From: Cephalotus follicularis
Taxonomy: Eukaryota > Streptophyta > Magnoliopsida > Oxalidales > Cephalotaceae
Length of the DNA stretch: 64,000 nt
Reading direction: 5' to 3'
Assembly: GCA_001972305.1 (NCBI GenBank)
Contig: BDDD01005216.1
Location: 68,188-132,187, forward strand
The notes beneath the pieces are model-generated. The model was not told the origin of the DNA, ran no database searches, and saw nothing but the letters and a program-made list of their open reading frames with translations. Within the stretch, counting starts at the first letter, position 1; each line of letters opens with the position of its first letter. Positions 11,325 through 23,190 of this stretch are shown here, in pieces. The position numbers were made by a program, and so were the translations under genes.

Positions 11325-11490
11325 ACGCGTCGATGTCTTTTTAAACACGTCGACGCCTATGGAACCGAGATACACGTGAATGCATGTACATGCACGTCGA
11401 TGTAGGCAAAGGCATCGACCCTCATGTATAAAAAGGGGAAAAGACATCGACGTCTAAGGAAAGACGCCAACGCCGACGCCTTTGTAAAGA
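11325..11490. repeat. Palindrome array in B 3' LTR, upstream set
   Basis: About seven GTCGATGTC, GTCGACGCC, CATCGACC and CATCGACGTC words occur in 165 bases, flanking a TATA-like box at 11427. Confidence 0.85.
11427..11435 (+). promoter_or_regulatory. TATA-like box in B 3' LTR
   Basis: TATAAAAAG sits in the middle of the upstream palindrome array. Start-site use is inferred only; a second weaker candidate, ATTTAAAA, lies near 11800 before the purine-rich leader. Confidence 0.4.
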
Positions 11491-12235
11491 ACATATGTCA
11501 CGTTATACACTGACAGAGTAACATGCAATGGGTGATCTTTGAGGCCATCCAGATGCCTTGAGGCACGGGTAGGAGACGTGTTGATCATGCACAATGGCCT
11601 CCTGACCTGCATGACTGAAGAAGGGTGAAGTAGGTAACAGTGTTACCATGCATGGAACCTGCAGAAGAAAAGAGGAGAAGAAAACAAAAGGGAAGGCAGA
11701 GTTCTGGGAAAGAGGGGGAGAGCATGAGAGTGCTCATTGAATACAAGGAGAAGGAGGATGGTAGAGCCACCTGCATAAGAACAACCCTCCCCACCTCTCT
11801 CTCATTTAAAACACTAAAGGAAAGAAAGAAAAGAAAACAAGTGAGTGTGAGGAAGAGAGAGAGCCACCATTGTTGAGCTTGACTTGGAGCTAGAGACTTG
11901 GAGCTCGTGGATTGCAGTTGCTGAGAGGATCTTGGAGCTGTTGTGGCCAGAACCTTGGAACTTAAAGGGGTGGACTTTCCAGTTCCTAACTTGGAACAAT
12001 AAAGTAGGGGAAAGTGATAATCTTATACATGCATGTTGGGTTTTAAGTTAGTGAATAACATGATGAATTGCATGTTAATGGTTGAATTGTGATTCTGGAC
12101 TTGTTGTGGTGACTAATGTAATGTACGGAGTGAACATGCATGTGCAAATTACATGAGTATGTGAATTGGTTTATGTATGGATGATTTGATGATGGCCTGC
12201 TGTGTTAAAACTATGGAGGAAACGTTCTGGGTTGG

Positions 12236-12655
12236 ATAAACGTCGATGTCTATCCATAGACGTCGATGTCTTCGTGTTCGTATGAAAAAGACATCGATGT
12301 TTGAGTAAAAGCATCGACGCCTTTTCTGGGTAATCATAGAACTGTATTGTTTACGGCAGATGGCAATTTAGCCACTTGGGATTACATGTTTGATTACGAA
12401 TTAACGTTCTGGTTACATACTCTGATAACCAGTAGCTTTTCTTACGCCTTGAGAGGTTAAGTTTCGCTTATATGAGGATTTAGGGGCTGGATTCTTCCCT
12501 CCAAAATCCAGACTCGCGAACTGATACCTTCTGGTATCATAAAGACATCGATGTCTTTAGATCGACATCGACGTCTTTGATCCAAAAATGCCTGGGAATA
12601 ACTGTACATAGGATCGACGCCTTAGGGTAAAAAACGTCGACGCCTTAGGGATAGA
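12236..12655. repeat. Palindrome arrays in B 3' LTR, downstream set
   Basis: Two clusters (12236-12320 and 12540-12655) of ACGTCGATGTC, ACATCGATGT and CGTCGACGCC words, using the same spelling as the upstream set in this LTR. Confidence 0.85.
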
Positions 12656-14159
12656 CATATATATATTTTCGAAATGACTGGGTTAAGTATTTTCCAATGA
12701 CGGAGAAATGTTTTAAAGGATTGATTATGCAATCAAATGTATTGTGCGAAAATGTATATTTATCAACATACAAATTTATATATTTTCGAAATGATTGGGG
12801 AAGTATTTCCAAAGACGGAGAAATGTTTTACAAGATTGATTATACAATTAAATGTATTATTTTAAGTTTTATAACTTATCACAACTTGTGAACGGTGTAA
12901 TATATTTTAAACTAATATATGTGATCAAGTAATCATATTTTATTGCTTGACTTGTACTGTGTAATGGTTGTGCCTGTTGATTATTAGCCGCTGTGTTAAT
13001 AACCTGTTGATTACTCAGCCGCTGTGCTAGTAACTTGCTGTTGGTTTAGCCGCCGTGCTGAGCAACATACGGAGGACTTGCTCCAAATCCGTTCGCAAAC
13101 GGGGATGGGGTAAGAGTGCATGATGTTGGGGTCAGGAGGTGGCGACGGTTATGATGACTTGTTTGTCTGGTTCCTTTGGGGACATACTTGTTGCTTGTGT
13201 TGACATAACTAATGAGGTCATACCTGTATTGTGAACATGCATATATTTTTATATGTATATACGGAGATACAATTATTGTGAAAATTACATGTCATATTGC
13301 ATCATAATGCATTCATTCATGATACTCATTATCATATGCCTCGAACTGTATTTATAAGTTAATTCACTTAGTCGAGTGAGGACAAAGGCTAACCCCTACT
13401 GTAACAGATTGATGGAGTGGATATGATATAGAGCATGCAAGGAGACTTAAGGAGAAGACTAAGCTATTTCTCTTGTTTTATGTACTGAATTAATGAACAT
13501 TGGTCATGTTAATCGGATTATTGTAACATGGGTTATTTGTTATCTCGTACTGTATTTTCACGCTCCGTTTTTGGGTGTTCGACAAGCACGTTGGGTTTTA
13601 TTATAAACTTGTTGGGCATCACGTAGTATGGGATGCGTGATGTATGTTTAAATTCAGCTTTTACATGAATGCTTCCGCTATCGGGAAATTTAATTATTGG
13701 TAAATTTGCATGAGCTGGATTATATCTTGTGTTGATTGCCTTACCACCTTATATGTTGTCTCTATGGAAAAAACGGGGTGTGACAGCAGCGATGCTGAAA
13801 GAGTGAAAGGGAACTTTGTTGACACAAAATGGAGTTGTGCTCATGACGAGTGAAGCTTAGAGGAGGTGGCAGTTCATGGATTACGCTGCAAGTCCTCCCA
13901 ACTCAGAAGCTCAGCTATTAACAGGTAGGTATACATATACTCCGATGACACGTGCTCAAATGACTATTGATTTGATCCTATTCGTATATGTCGGTATGGG
14001 AAGGTAGTATACGAATGGTAGATCACTAGAGTACGGTTTTACTATTTTGCTTGCATTCATGCATTTTGAATGGATTGTATAGATTGTTATGCTGTTCTTT
14101 GATGATTGTGGGCTAAATCGATTGTTATGGTTATGCATGATTGTTGATTACATGGCTTC

Positions 14160-14590
14160 ATGAACTATATACGGATATAATGGACAAGTGACTGATTGAA
14201 TAGATTGAAATGCATCGTTTCGATCAAATAGATGGAAATAGATTATGGACGATTGATTGACCGACCAAATGAACGATCGATTGACGGACTGAATGAATGA
14301 TCGAATGATTGACAGAATGAATTGGAACGATTGAATGAATGACCGAGTGAATAACTGAATGATTGAATGATCGACTAGGTGAATGAACGACTGATTAAAA
14401 GGGGATTGCATTGCATTGTAATGGATTTCATTGTTATGGTTTATATGGTTATGAATCGTACGGTCATGGATCGTATGGTTACGGATGGAACGGTTATGAA
14501 TCGTACAGTCATGGATCGTATGGTTACCGATGGCTATGGTTATGGTTATAGTGAACGGTTACCGAAAACGGTTATGGATGATTATTGAAC
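14160..14590. repeat. Degenerate short tandem arrays in LTR F (GAATGAATGATCGA and GGTTATGGATCGTA types)
   Basis: From 14160 to about 14400 the sequence is built of 10-14-base variants of GAATGAATGATCGA. From about 14420 to 14590 it switches to variants of GGTTATGGATCGTAT. Open frames across these arrays are by-products of the repeats. Confidence 0.75.
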
Positions 14591-14872
14591 TAGGACTTAC
14601 GAGGGACTAGTATACCAGACCAGGACCTTCGAGGAACTGGGATTGCATTGATTGATTGAACCAGGACCTTCGAGGAACTGGGATTGCATTGATTGATTGA
14701 ACCAGGACCTTCGAGGAACTGGGATTGCATTCGAGGAACTAGGATTGCATTGATTATTGAACCAGGACCTTCGAGGAACTGGGATTGCATTGATTGATTG
14801 AACTAGGACCTTCGAGGAACTGGGATTGCATTGATAGATTAAACCAAGACCTTCGAGGAACTGGGATTCATT
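14581..14872. repeat. 41-base minisatellite in LTR F
   Basis: The word GGACCTTCGAGGAACTGGGA recurs at 14623, 14664, 14705, 14765, 14806 and (variant) 14847. The spacing is 41 bases, except one 60-base step that includes a partial extra unit. Confidence 0.9.
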
Positions 14873-14989
14873 ATAATGGATTGAATCGTTATTGATTGTA
14901 TTGTTATGGATTTCATTGTCATGATTTATATTGTATCGTTATTGTATTGTTATAGATCATATAGTATCGTTATCGAATCATTATGAATC

Positions 14990-15290
14990 AAATCATCATG
15001 GATTAAATGGTTAGGGACCGTAAACGGATATGGATTGTAAACGGTTATGGACCGTTAAAGAATATGGACCGTAAATGGATGTGAATTGTAAACGGATATG
15101 GACCGTAAACGGTTATGGTTATTGAGGGCAACGGTTATTGCTATGGATGGATACAATATGGTTATGAACCGTATCGTTATGGATCGTGATGGTCCTGGTT
15201 ATAATGGTATGGCTATGATATGGTTACGGTATGGCCATGGTATGGTTCTTGTACGACTATGGTATGGTTCCAGTAGGACCATGGTATGTT
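14990..15290. repeat. GGTTATGGACCGTAAAC / GGTATGGTT array in LTR F
   Basis: Imperfect 12-20-base units rich in GGTTATGG, GGATATGG and CCGTAAACGG follow the 41-base array, then decay into ATGGTATGGTTC units. Confidence 0.7.
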
Positions 15291-16281
15291 TCCCTAGATG
15301 GTTGTTGTTGATCCCATTCTTATACGCCGGTATGGGACGGTTGTATACTAATGGTAGATCACTAGCGTGTGTGAACCTAGGGGGAATGGTTGTAATGGGC
15401 TAGAACCTTTGGGGTCTAGCGATTGGCCTGTTAAAGAGTGATGATTGATTTGATCCCATTCCTATACACCGGTATGGGACGGTCGTATACGAATGGTAGA
15501 TCGCATGTTCTATTGGTCACTAGGTGATGGTGCATGACCTTTATATTATGAGTTACATTGTTATGAATTGGCATTCATGCATCTCTTGTCATGCATACAT
15601 CTCTCATATTGTACACACATCTGTTGTACTACTATATGATCCTTGCATATGTATATCCTACATAACCTTTGGGTTGCTGACCCACTGCATTGTATTGTAA
15701 TGTAATGGGTCAGGTTCAGGTACAGGTGACGCGCAGCAGTGATCAGCCGGGCTAAATCGCAAAGTAAGGATCTACATTTCCTCTGACCTACTTTGTATAA
15801 ATGTGTTCTTTGTAAATGGACAGATAGTGAAAATGGATGTATTTATGGTTTTATGTAAGAGACATATTTTATTTCTGTATTTGACCTGTCGGCTTGTGGC
15901 AGTCCTAGATTTATATTTGTGTTGATAAAAAGGACATGGATGGGTCCTGATATTGTGATTATTGGTGAGATGAGTCGTGGTTGTTGAGGGCTGAGCCCAT
16001 ATACATATATAGAAACTACTGATTCCTCCTTCGAGAGTGTGGACATATATAAACTATGTTTTGTTTACAGGGGGTTTAGTCCAATAAACGAATACATCAT
16101 GCCCGATTTTTGGGAGATTTTAAGAGTTAGTTTTTATTTGAATTAATTATTCCGCTAATGTAATATGTCTGTTTAAAGTTATAAACGTATAGCACTTTTG
16201 AATATGGATATTAATTGATTAAATGGATGGTATATCATGCGGCGAGCCGTGGGGGTTTCCCTTGAGGTTCATGGCGTGACA

Positions 16282-16593
16282 ATACCATAAACCTAGTATA
16301 GGTTTATATGCAAGATACTTAAAAATTCGTTTGGCAGCAAATAAATGTGACTCTTTTGGATTAGACTGAAAACGAGCACACAAACACAAAGCAAACAATA
16401 TGTCAGGTCTACTGCTAGTAAGATATAATAAAGAACCTATCATACTTCTATAAAGCTTTTGATCAACAGATTTACATATCTCATCCTTATCAAGATTTGT
16501 CGAAGTACTCATCGGTGTCTTGCTATGCTTTGCATTTTCCAATCCAAAGAGTTTGAGTAGATCCTTCACATACTTGGATTGACTGATGAAGAT
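16282..16593 (-). pseudogene. K fragment: end of RT and start of RNase H region
   Basis: The minus-strand translation shows KDLLKLFGLENAKHSKTPMS and then YRSMIGSLLYLTSSRPDI, the usual linker between RT and RNase H in Ty1/copia. The fragment is bounded by LTR F on the left and solo LTR J on the right. Confidence 0.9.
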
Positions 16594-17301
16594 TGTTGGC
16601 CTTTGCCACCCCGATTATCTGTTTATCACATGTTATTTTGATGATTAACAAACGTATATTACTTCTATGCATAAATTCCTTAAGTTATAAATGCATTTAC
16701 TCACTTAATCTTGTGTCCAAAGCGGAGTGTTATGTAACCGGATGCTAAACACATGAGTGTACGCATCCCTAAAGATAGAATTGATTGGTCCTTTGCGACG
16801 TGTTTGATTGAATGATTCATTTTAGCCAGTTGGCATGATTGCTCGTATAATTATATTGGCATGTATATGTTTTACTGTTCTGATTTAACTACCTTACATG
16901 GATACATTTATATATTCGTTTTCATACATGTTCCCTATTTAGCCGAGTGAGGACAAAGGCTAACCCCCCTACAGTTTCAGATTAAGCAAAGACTTGAAGA
17001 TTGCTGCCGAAGCTGGGAGAGCTTCTAATTGTCAACTTAAGGTTGTTAATTTATATAATGTATGGTAACTGTAATGAACAGCTCATACCCCTTGTTGTTG
17101 TATTTCCTTTTGTTTAAGGATATTGTTGGGTTTTCCCTGAACGTAGTATGGGATGCGTGCGGATGACTTGTATTATATTCCGGTTTATCGAATGCTTCCG
17201 CAAATTTTATTTATGAATTGTTGCTGGAATATTATTATGCTTATTTCTGATATCGCCTTATATGCTTGTCTAACGTGAATGGAAAACGGGGTGTGACAAG
17301 A

Positions 17302-17313
17302 TGGTATCAGAGC
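17302..17313 (+). other. Primer binding site of C1
   Basis: Exact TGGTATCAGAGC, three bases after the LTR end GTGTGACA at 17298. Confidence 0.9.
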
Positions 17314-17402
17314 ATATTCCATATATGCTAAGCTGGGATAAGTTTCTCGGAAATTAAGTGAATTGTTTCCTAATGATTATATCATTCCTTATAGGAAACA
17401 AA

Positions 17403-18494
17403 ATGGATCTAAGAAGAGGTAGACGAGGAAAGCGTAGAGCCGACAAAGGATTCAATGCACCGCCAGTGCAGGAAAATGTTCCCAAAATGAATGAAGGACC
17501 GAATGCCCCTCCAGTGCACGTCAATGTTCCAACGGTGCATGATGAGAGGAGTAACTTTGATTGCCTGGCTGATCTTTTCCAGCAGCAGATCCAAGCCAAT
17601 GCGGTGAACATAGAGCAGATGTGACAACAGCAGATCCAAGCCAATGCGGCAAACATGGAACAAATACGGCAAATGTATGAGGCTACCCAAGCCTATCGGC
17701 ATGCTCCTGAAGCTCGTCATGCTGGAGGATTTGGAAGAGACTTGGAGAGATTCATGGGGCAGAGTCCTCCGATGTTCAAAGGTGAACTTGATGCCACTAC
17801 AGCGGAACGATGGATGAGAGACATGGAGAAAATCTTTGCTGCTCTCGGGTGTACTGAGGAGCAAAAGTTGGACTTTACTGTGTACCGCTTGTGGGGAGAA
17901 GCTACCCATTGGTGGGACATGATTGATGCAAAATGGCGATCTCTGAATTTGGATAGAACTTGGGACAGATTTCAGTCGGAGTTCTCTGAAACTTATATTC
18001 CACAGATGGAGTGTGACCGGAGAGAGACTGAATTGCTCGAGTTACGTCAGAGATACATGACGGTAGCTCAATATCAAACCAGATTTATTGAATTGGCAAG
18101 GTACACACCCTATCTGGTGGAGGGTGAATCAAGAAAGATTCAAAGATTCTTGAAGGGTGTGAGATCTGACATCAGATCCAAACCGGTAGTGTTACAACTG
18201 AGTTCTTTTGTGGATGTCACTGAAAGAGATAGAATCTTGGAGGCTAATGCAAATGAACGGAGGATAGAAAGATCTCGTACTACTCAATCGAGACCTACTT
18301 CTTCACACTGGCAGGGAAGTAATAATCCTACTAGATCATCAAAGACTGCTATTCAGGAGAATGATGCTCAACCTGAAGCTTGTTCACACTATGGCCATAA
18401 AAGCCATCGACTGGAAGATTGTTGGTTGAAAAATGGGTTATGCATGAAGTGCGGAGCATCCGACCATTTCTTGATGGCTTGTCCGAATCGGTGA
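17403..18494 (+). pseudogene. gag remnant of C1
   Basis: The start at 17403 (MDLRRGRRGKRRADK) follows CTAAT (17370-17374) and TTATAG (ending 17394). The N-terminus has two copies of a QQQIQANA helix module. The main body (about 17740-18250) matches S gag over the GFGRDLE, WRMDRME-like and FQSEF stretches: the retrotransposon gag fold of gypsy elements. One CCHC knuckle pair lies at about 18380-18485. Gag forms the particle. The frame is broken, though most of the body is readable. Confidence 0.8.
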
Positions 18495-18697
18495 AAGACA
18501 ATCCTTCCTGGATTTGTGAGTGATCGCGATGCTACAGCTGGACCTTCGCGGTCGAAGGATAACTGACCGGTGAAATGTTTGAAACGTTCCCTCTTGGATA
18601 GATATGTATCTCTAAATGCGAGGACGAAATGAGGGAGACATTTCCCCACCTATTCGGAATGTAATGTAAGGGCTAAATTCAAGGACGAATTTTCTTT

Positions 18698-18710
18698 AAG
18701 GAGGGGGGAA
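18698..18710 (+). other. Polypurine tract of C1
   Basis: AAGGAGGGGGGAA directly precedes the LTR start TGTAATAACC at 18711. Confidence 0.85.
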
Positions 18711-19092
18711 TGTAATAACCGCGAATTTAATTCGTGTACCTTGTAATTTTGATTTATAAAATGCACACTCATTTGAATTTAATGTCCAAGTATTATAAGA
18801 TTGTGATTGGTAATTGCTTGGGATGAATGGATGTACAATTGGTGAAGTAACAAGCTAAGAAACCCTAAAACAGCCCTTGGCAGGATTGGGGCATTCTAGT
18901 GAACACTCAAGGGGAGGCCTTGAGGAGTGGACGTAGGCGGTTTGCCGAACCACTATAAATCCGTTTGCACCTTCTAAACCCTACACTCTTTACTTTCCGC
19001 ATTGTGTGGTTGTGCATTTATTTTTAATTGGTGGTATAATTGCTAGATTAATTTTTATAAGTCTATTCACCCCCCCCTCTAGACTTCCAACA

Positions 19093-20012
19093 AAGATTTC
19101 GTCCTTGAGTTGTCTGATTTGAAGTCCAAGGAAGAAACTGAGTTCTCCCATCATACACATTTCAAACTCGTCTTGCATCAACTTAGCAAAATTCTTACAC
19201 ATCAAATCGTTAGTAGAACCAAACACAATGTCATCCATATAAATTTGAACAATCAAAATAGCATCATTATCTTTCTTTGTAAACAAAGTAATATTGACAA
19301 AACCACGTTTAAAATCATTTAAAATAAAAAAATTTCCCAATCTTTCGTACCAAGCTCGTGGAGCTTGTTTTAAACCATACAAAGCTTTTTGTAATTTAAA
19401 AACATGATCAGGATAAAAATGATCAATAAAACCAGGGGGTTGTTCAACAAAAACTTTTTCTTTTATAAATCCATTTAAAAATGCATTTTTAACATCCATT
19501 TGGTATAAAGTAAAATTCTTATGAGATACAAATGCAAGCAACATGCGAATGGATTCAAGTCTAGCTACGGGAGCATACGTTTCGTCAAAATCAATTCCTT
19601 CTTCTTGTGAATATCCCTTAGCAACAAGTCTAGCCTTGATTCTAACTACTATGCCTTGATCATCCATTTTATTTCTAAATACCCATTTAGTTCCAATAAT
19701 AGAATGATCGTTAGGTCTAGCTACTAGTTCCCACACATCATTGCGTTTAAACTGATTTAGCTCTTCTTGCATAGCTATAATCTGGAATTCATTATTTTCG
19801 GCCTCATTTATATTTTTAGGCTCGATTTGTGAAAGAAGAGCTAAATAGTTACATGCATTATATGAGGATCTAGTAGTTACACCTCTCGAAGGGTTACCTA
19901 TGATTGCATCAATAGGATGGTCTCTAATAAGATTCCTATTTCTAACTTGGGGAATACTAATATCCAGAGGATGTGAAGATGTTCCTTCAACATCATCTAA
20001 AGGTTGACTATC
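19093..20012 (-). pseudogene. K fragment: copia reverse transcriptase
   Basis: The minus-strand translation carries the canonical Ty1/copia RT signature: [50 protein letters not shown] and the catalytic YMDDIVFGS box. It is bounded by solo LTR J at 19092 and solo LTR D at 20013. Upstream (about 19780-20010) is the low-complexity linker to integrase. RT copies element RNA into DNA. The fragment is part of a broken gene. Confidence 0.95.
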
Positions 20013-20903
20013 TGTAACACCCCATGCTATATTTGGAGTATAATCATATTAGTATGCATTTTTTTATGAGCAAGCCATGTATAATAATTTATGAACCTTT
20101 GGTGATTAATTAGGGCATGCACTAATTTATTTTGGGACCAAACTATCAAATTTTATTTTGGACTAAATTATTAAATTGTGCATATGATAAAGCTTGGGTG
20201 TAAGACCCAAACCTCCTTCTCTTTGGCATGACCAAAAATTTAGCATCATTAAGGCCCACAAATTATGCTTTCCTAAGTCAAGAATTCGGCTCACATTGCT
20301 AAATAAGTTTCCAAGTTTCTAAATCATTTTACATCTTTCATGTTTAAATGGATTAAGGCCCAATTCTTTCTCTTTCTGTGTGTGGCCGAATTTAACAACC
20401 CATTAAAGGCCCAAAACCATGTTTTAATCATGCAATTTGGCCAAGCTCTACATAAGTCTAAAAATTTCTAGATTATTCCATGTTTAGCATTGTATTAAAT
20501 CAGTCATAGAAGAGAAAATGGCATTCTAGCTCCTGGTGTAGCCGAACCACCTTCTGCTTGCTAGCTCTCCAATTTCTTCAAGAATTCTTCAAGGAAACAA
20601 GCTAGAAGTGATTCCTCCTTCATTGTTCTTCTATTTTCTGGTAAGTTCTCTAGCATTTTCTCTCATAAATTTCGGGTTTATGAAGGAGAATGGATGTGAT
20701 ATTTTGAACTGATTTTATGGATGATTTAAGGTGTAATAATCGCGAATTCAATTCGTGTACCTTGTAATTTTGATTTATAAAATGCACACTCATTTGAATT
20801 TAATGTTCAAGTATTATAAGATTGTGATTGGTAATTGCTTGGGATGAATGGATGTACAATTGGTGAAGTAACAAGCTAAGAAACCCTAAAACAGCCCTTG
20901 GCA

Positions 20904-21035
20904 GCCGACTACCACAGGGGGGAAGTCAACTGCCTGGTTTATGAAGGGGCAGCCGACTGTCACAGGGGAGAAGTCGACTGCCTGATGCGTGTTGTGGATA
21001 GTCAACTGGCCAATGCATCTAGTCGACTGGATCGG
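20904..21035. repeat. Palindrome array 1 in LTR C2
   Basis: About six AGCCGACT, AGTCGACTG or AGTCAACTG words occur, with CACAGGGG tails, upstream of the TATA-like box near 21274. Confidence 0.85.
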
Positions 21036-22039
21036 TACAGAACCGGTGTCTGTGCATGCATGTTAGACTGAATCAATGGGGCATTGCATGAAGGGGCAGG
21101 TGTCATGCGTGTCAGGGGATGCCAGAGCATGCAAGATAGAATGCTTGCATGTTCTCTACAACCTGCAAAACAAATAGAAAGAAGAGAAAGGTGAGAAGAG
21201 ATAGAAAAGAAGAGAGAAAAGAAATGCATGTGATGAGAGAAGGGGAGTTAAAGAATCTGGCGAATTCAAGGCCTATATCAGCCGCGCATAAGCTAAGAGT
21301 GAGTGTTAGAAACACTGGAAATTGAGGAGAATTGCTGGGATTATTGAGAGCTTGCATTGGAAGGGTTAGAGAGCTCAAAGAAGGAGGATTGAAGCTTTGG
21401 ACTCTTGGTAAGTTTCTAAGCTCGAACTTACTGTTATTGTAATAATAATGTAACTAGGAGAATGTTGAATACCTTCTGTTCACATAATTAAAGATAACAA
21501 ATTCTAGAATTGAAATGGAAATTGGTAAATGGATCAAGTGGAAATGGTGACTATAACCTCTAGATTGGATTATAGTTGATGTTAAGGTCAGGATATGCTT
21601 ACTTATATATGCATCTTCTGTCAACACACTTAACATCAATGAATCCGAGTTTGAATAATAGTGGACATAGAGTTCAAAGGAAATTGTAAAATGGGTGTTT
21701 AGGACTTGATGGATTTGGTAATAAACTACTGTTGAAGTAGTAATCGTATCTGATAATTAGAAAACTTGCTGGTACTGATGCATGTGTCTGTAAACATGCA
21801 TGATGTAGATTGAACCTGCTGAAATTAAAAGGATTAAAGATTGTTGGTAAAGAAGGCTTGGAACTCAAAGAGAAAGGTCAATTACAATTGATCTTGGGAT
21901 AAGCTTTTGAGGTAGGGGCTATGATATGACTGTGAAATATATATTATACATGTCATGTTTGATAGTTATACTGTTTGTATGTTATTGTTTGAATGATTTG
22001 GATTGAGAGCCTGCATGCTCTGTTCTGCGGAATGAACTT

Positions 22040-22215
22040 CTGGGCAAAATCAGTCGACTGTTCATAAGGAACAGCCGACTACTCAACCCAAGCAGTCGAC
22101 TATTCATGGTGAACAGCCGACTACTCATCCTAATTAGTCGACTACCAAGGAAAGCAGTCGACTGCTGGGAATAAATAGCCGACTGCCACAGGGAGGCAGC
22201 CGACTGTTCTGGGCT
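22040..22215. repeat. Palindrome array 2 in LTR C2
   Basis: About nine AGTCGACTG, AGCCGACTA or AGCCGACTG words occur with ACTCAT, TTCAT or CACAGGG tails, the same vocabulary as array 1 and as LTR L. Confidence 0.9.
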
Positions 22216-22859
22216 ATTAAAGGAAATTGTCCGGTTTTCGCGGACGATCAGTACTAGAATTTGATCCTACTGGTTAAGCTTGACAATTATAGATTCGTAT
22301 GGATTATTGGACACATACTTCTAAGGATCGATCCCTCTCGTATAATTGACAATAGTGTACTATTATTGTTAATACCGAATCGAACTTCGAAGTGTACCGT
22401 TTGATTCCTAGAGTATTTCGAATGTACCTTTTCCCTATAATTACACTAGCTTCCATAGAGGATGATTACCAAAATCAGTCCATGCTAAATGTAATCAAAA
22501 CACAGGAGATAGAATGTCTTATATACCCAATGTGGTGGAACCCGGATTCGAGACCGAATAACTACGAAATCGGTTTAGTTGTTCATACGGCTACTGATGT
22601 GTAATACTGTGTGTTTGTCGAGCATTATTGGTTTGATTTCTCCCAAGTGAGACTTCTTACGTTGTTTCTTCAAGGAAACTCAATGTTATTTGAATTGTTT
22701 GCTTCTTTGAGGAAAAGTATCCTTGATGAAGTCATTATACGAAAGTGCATATTTTTTAGTTAGATTGAATGTTGTTGTTATACATTTTGAAATGTATAAA
22801 TCAAGAATTTTACTTCTATAAACTACTTGAAATGACTTATTGAACAGATTGTCCGATAT

Positions 22860-23190
22860 ATATCATAGAGTGTAATTTAACTTGGTTATAATCATGGAGT
22901 GTGATGTAACAAGGTTACTAATCACGGAGTGTCATGTAACCGGATGCTAAACACATGAGTGTACGCATCCCTACTTGTCAATATTATTAGTTACAATCAT
23001 AGAGTGTGATGTAACTATGTTACTAATCACGGAGTGTCATGTAATCGGATGCTAAACACATGAGTGCACGTGTCCCTACTTGTCAAGATTATTAGTTACA
23101 ATCATAGAGTGTGATGTAACTAGGTTACTAATCACGGAGTGTTATGTAACCGGATGCTAAACACATGAGTGTACGCATCCCTAAAGATAG
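22860..23190. repeat. 105-base tandem repeat in LTR C2
   Basis: ATCACGGAGTGT begins at 22921, 23026 and 23131, an exact 105-base period. Each unit also holds GGATGCTAAACACATGAGTG. C1 keeps one unit (about 16723). Confidence 0.95.

Larger units (their letters stand above)
6033..13785 (+). mobile_element. Element B: Ty3/gypsy (Tekay-like) fossil with two LTRs
   Basis: Both LTRs, primer site, gag, a pol block and polypurine tract are present in plus-strand order. The left LTR lacks its outer end, so no target duplication can be checked. Integrase ends in the chromodomain-like tail typical of Tekay/Del chromoviruses. The two LTRs are very alike in their shared parts, suggesting a fairly recent copy compared with K. 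The right LTR is followed at 13786 by F sequence, so B may have landed inside F. The body is shortened in the protease and RT region and broken in several places. Confidence 0.85.
11154..13785 (+). repeat. 3' LTR of element B
   Basis: It runs from TGTAACGCCC to GGTGTGACA, 2,632 bases. It contains palindrome arrays (11325-11490, 12236-12320, 12540-12655), a TATA-like box inside the first array, a purine-rich leader (about 11820-11870), a donor-like AAA|GTAGGGG at 12003/12004 and the shared AGTGAGGACAAAGG block near 13375. There is no gene inside. Confidence 0.9.
13966..15502. repeat. Three dispersed copies of a 60-base word in LTR F
   Basis: Copies at 13966-14028, 15304-15363 and 15443-15502 share TGATCC(C/T)ATTC, then GGTATGGGA and AATGGTAGATC. 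They bracket the minisatellite block. Confidence 0.75.
13786..16281 (+). repeat. LTR F, 3' portion, rich in minisatellites
   Basis: The right edge ends GGCGTGACA and cuts directly into copia K. The last 220 bases (GGGGGTTTAGTCC, then CATGCCCGATTTT) match the end of LTR E, so F is an E-related gypsy LTR. The left part (13786-13930) begins GCAG and ends AACAG|GTAGGT, resembling the exon-like segment of E. Between lie four different tandem arrays and three scattered copies of a 60-base word. The LTR start is not in the window or lies beyond B. There is no gene inside. Confidence 0.7.
16723..18886 (+). mobile_element. C1: shortened gag-only gypsy copy
   Basis: Nested in J. It shows the tail part of a left LTR (16723-17298), a primer site, gag, a polypurine tract and the head part of a right LTR (18711-18886). 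The last coding scrap before the tract (about 18610-18655) matches the end of the integrase chromodomain tail of B. Protease, RT and RNase H are not present, so C1 is a non-autonomous, gag-only derivative. The LTR pieces match C2. No target duplication is found, because each LTR is present only in part. Confidence 0.8.
16594..19092 (-). repeat. Solo copia LTR J with nested C1
   Basis: The termini are TGTTGG...CCAACA and the flanks are AAGAT at 16589-16593 and 19093-19097, a perfect five-base target duplication inside K. The right part (about 18887-19092) contains the GTGGTTCGGCAAACC element also present in the LTR of K (about 37470), so J is a related copia LTR. No copia body lies between its ends, only the gypsy copy C1, so J is a solo LTR left by LTR-LTR recombination. 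Confidence 0.85.

Noticed and set aside
14581-14872. Regular repeats resembling a CRISPR array
   Set aside because: Units are directly tandem without unique spacers and lie in a plant LTR.
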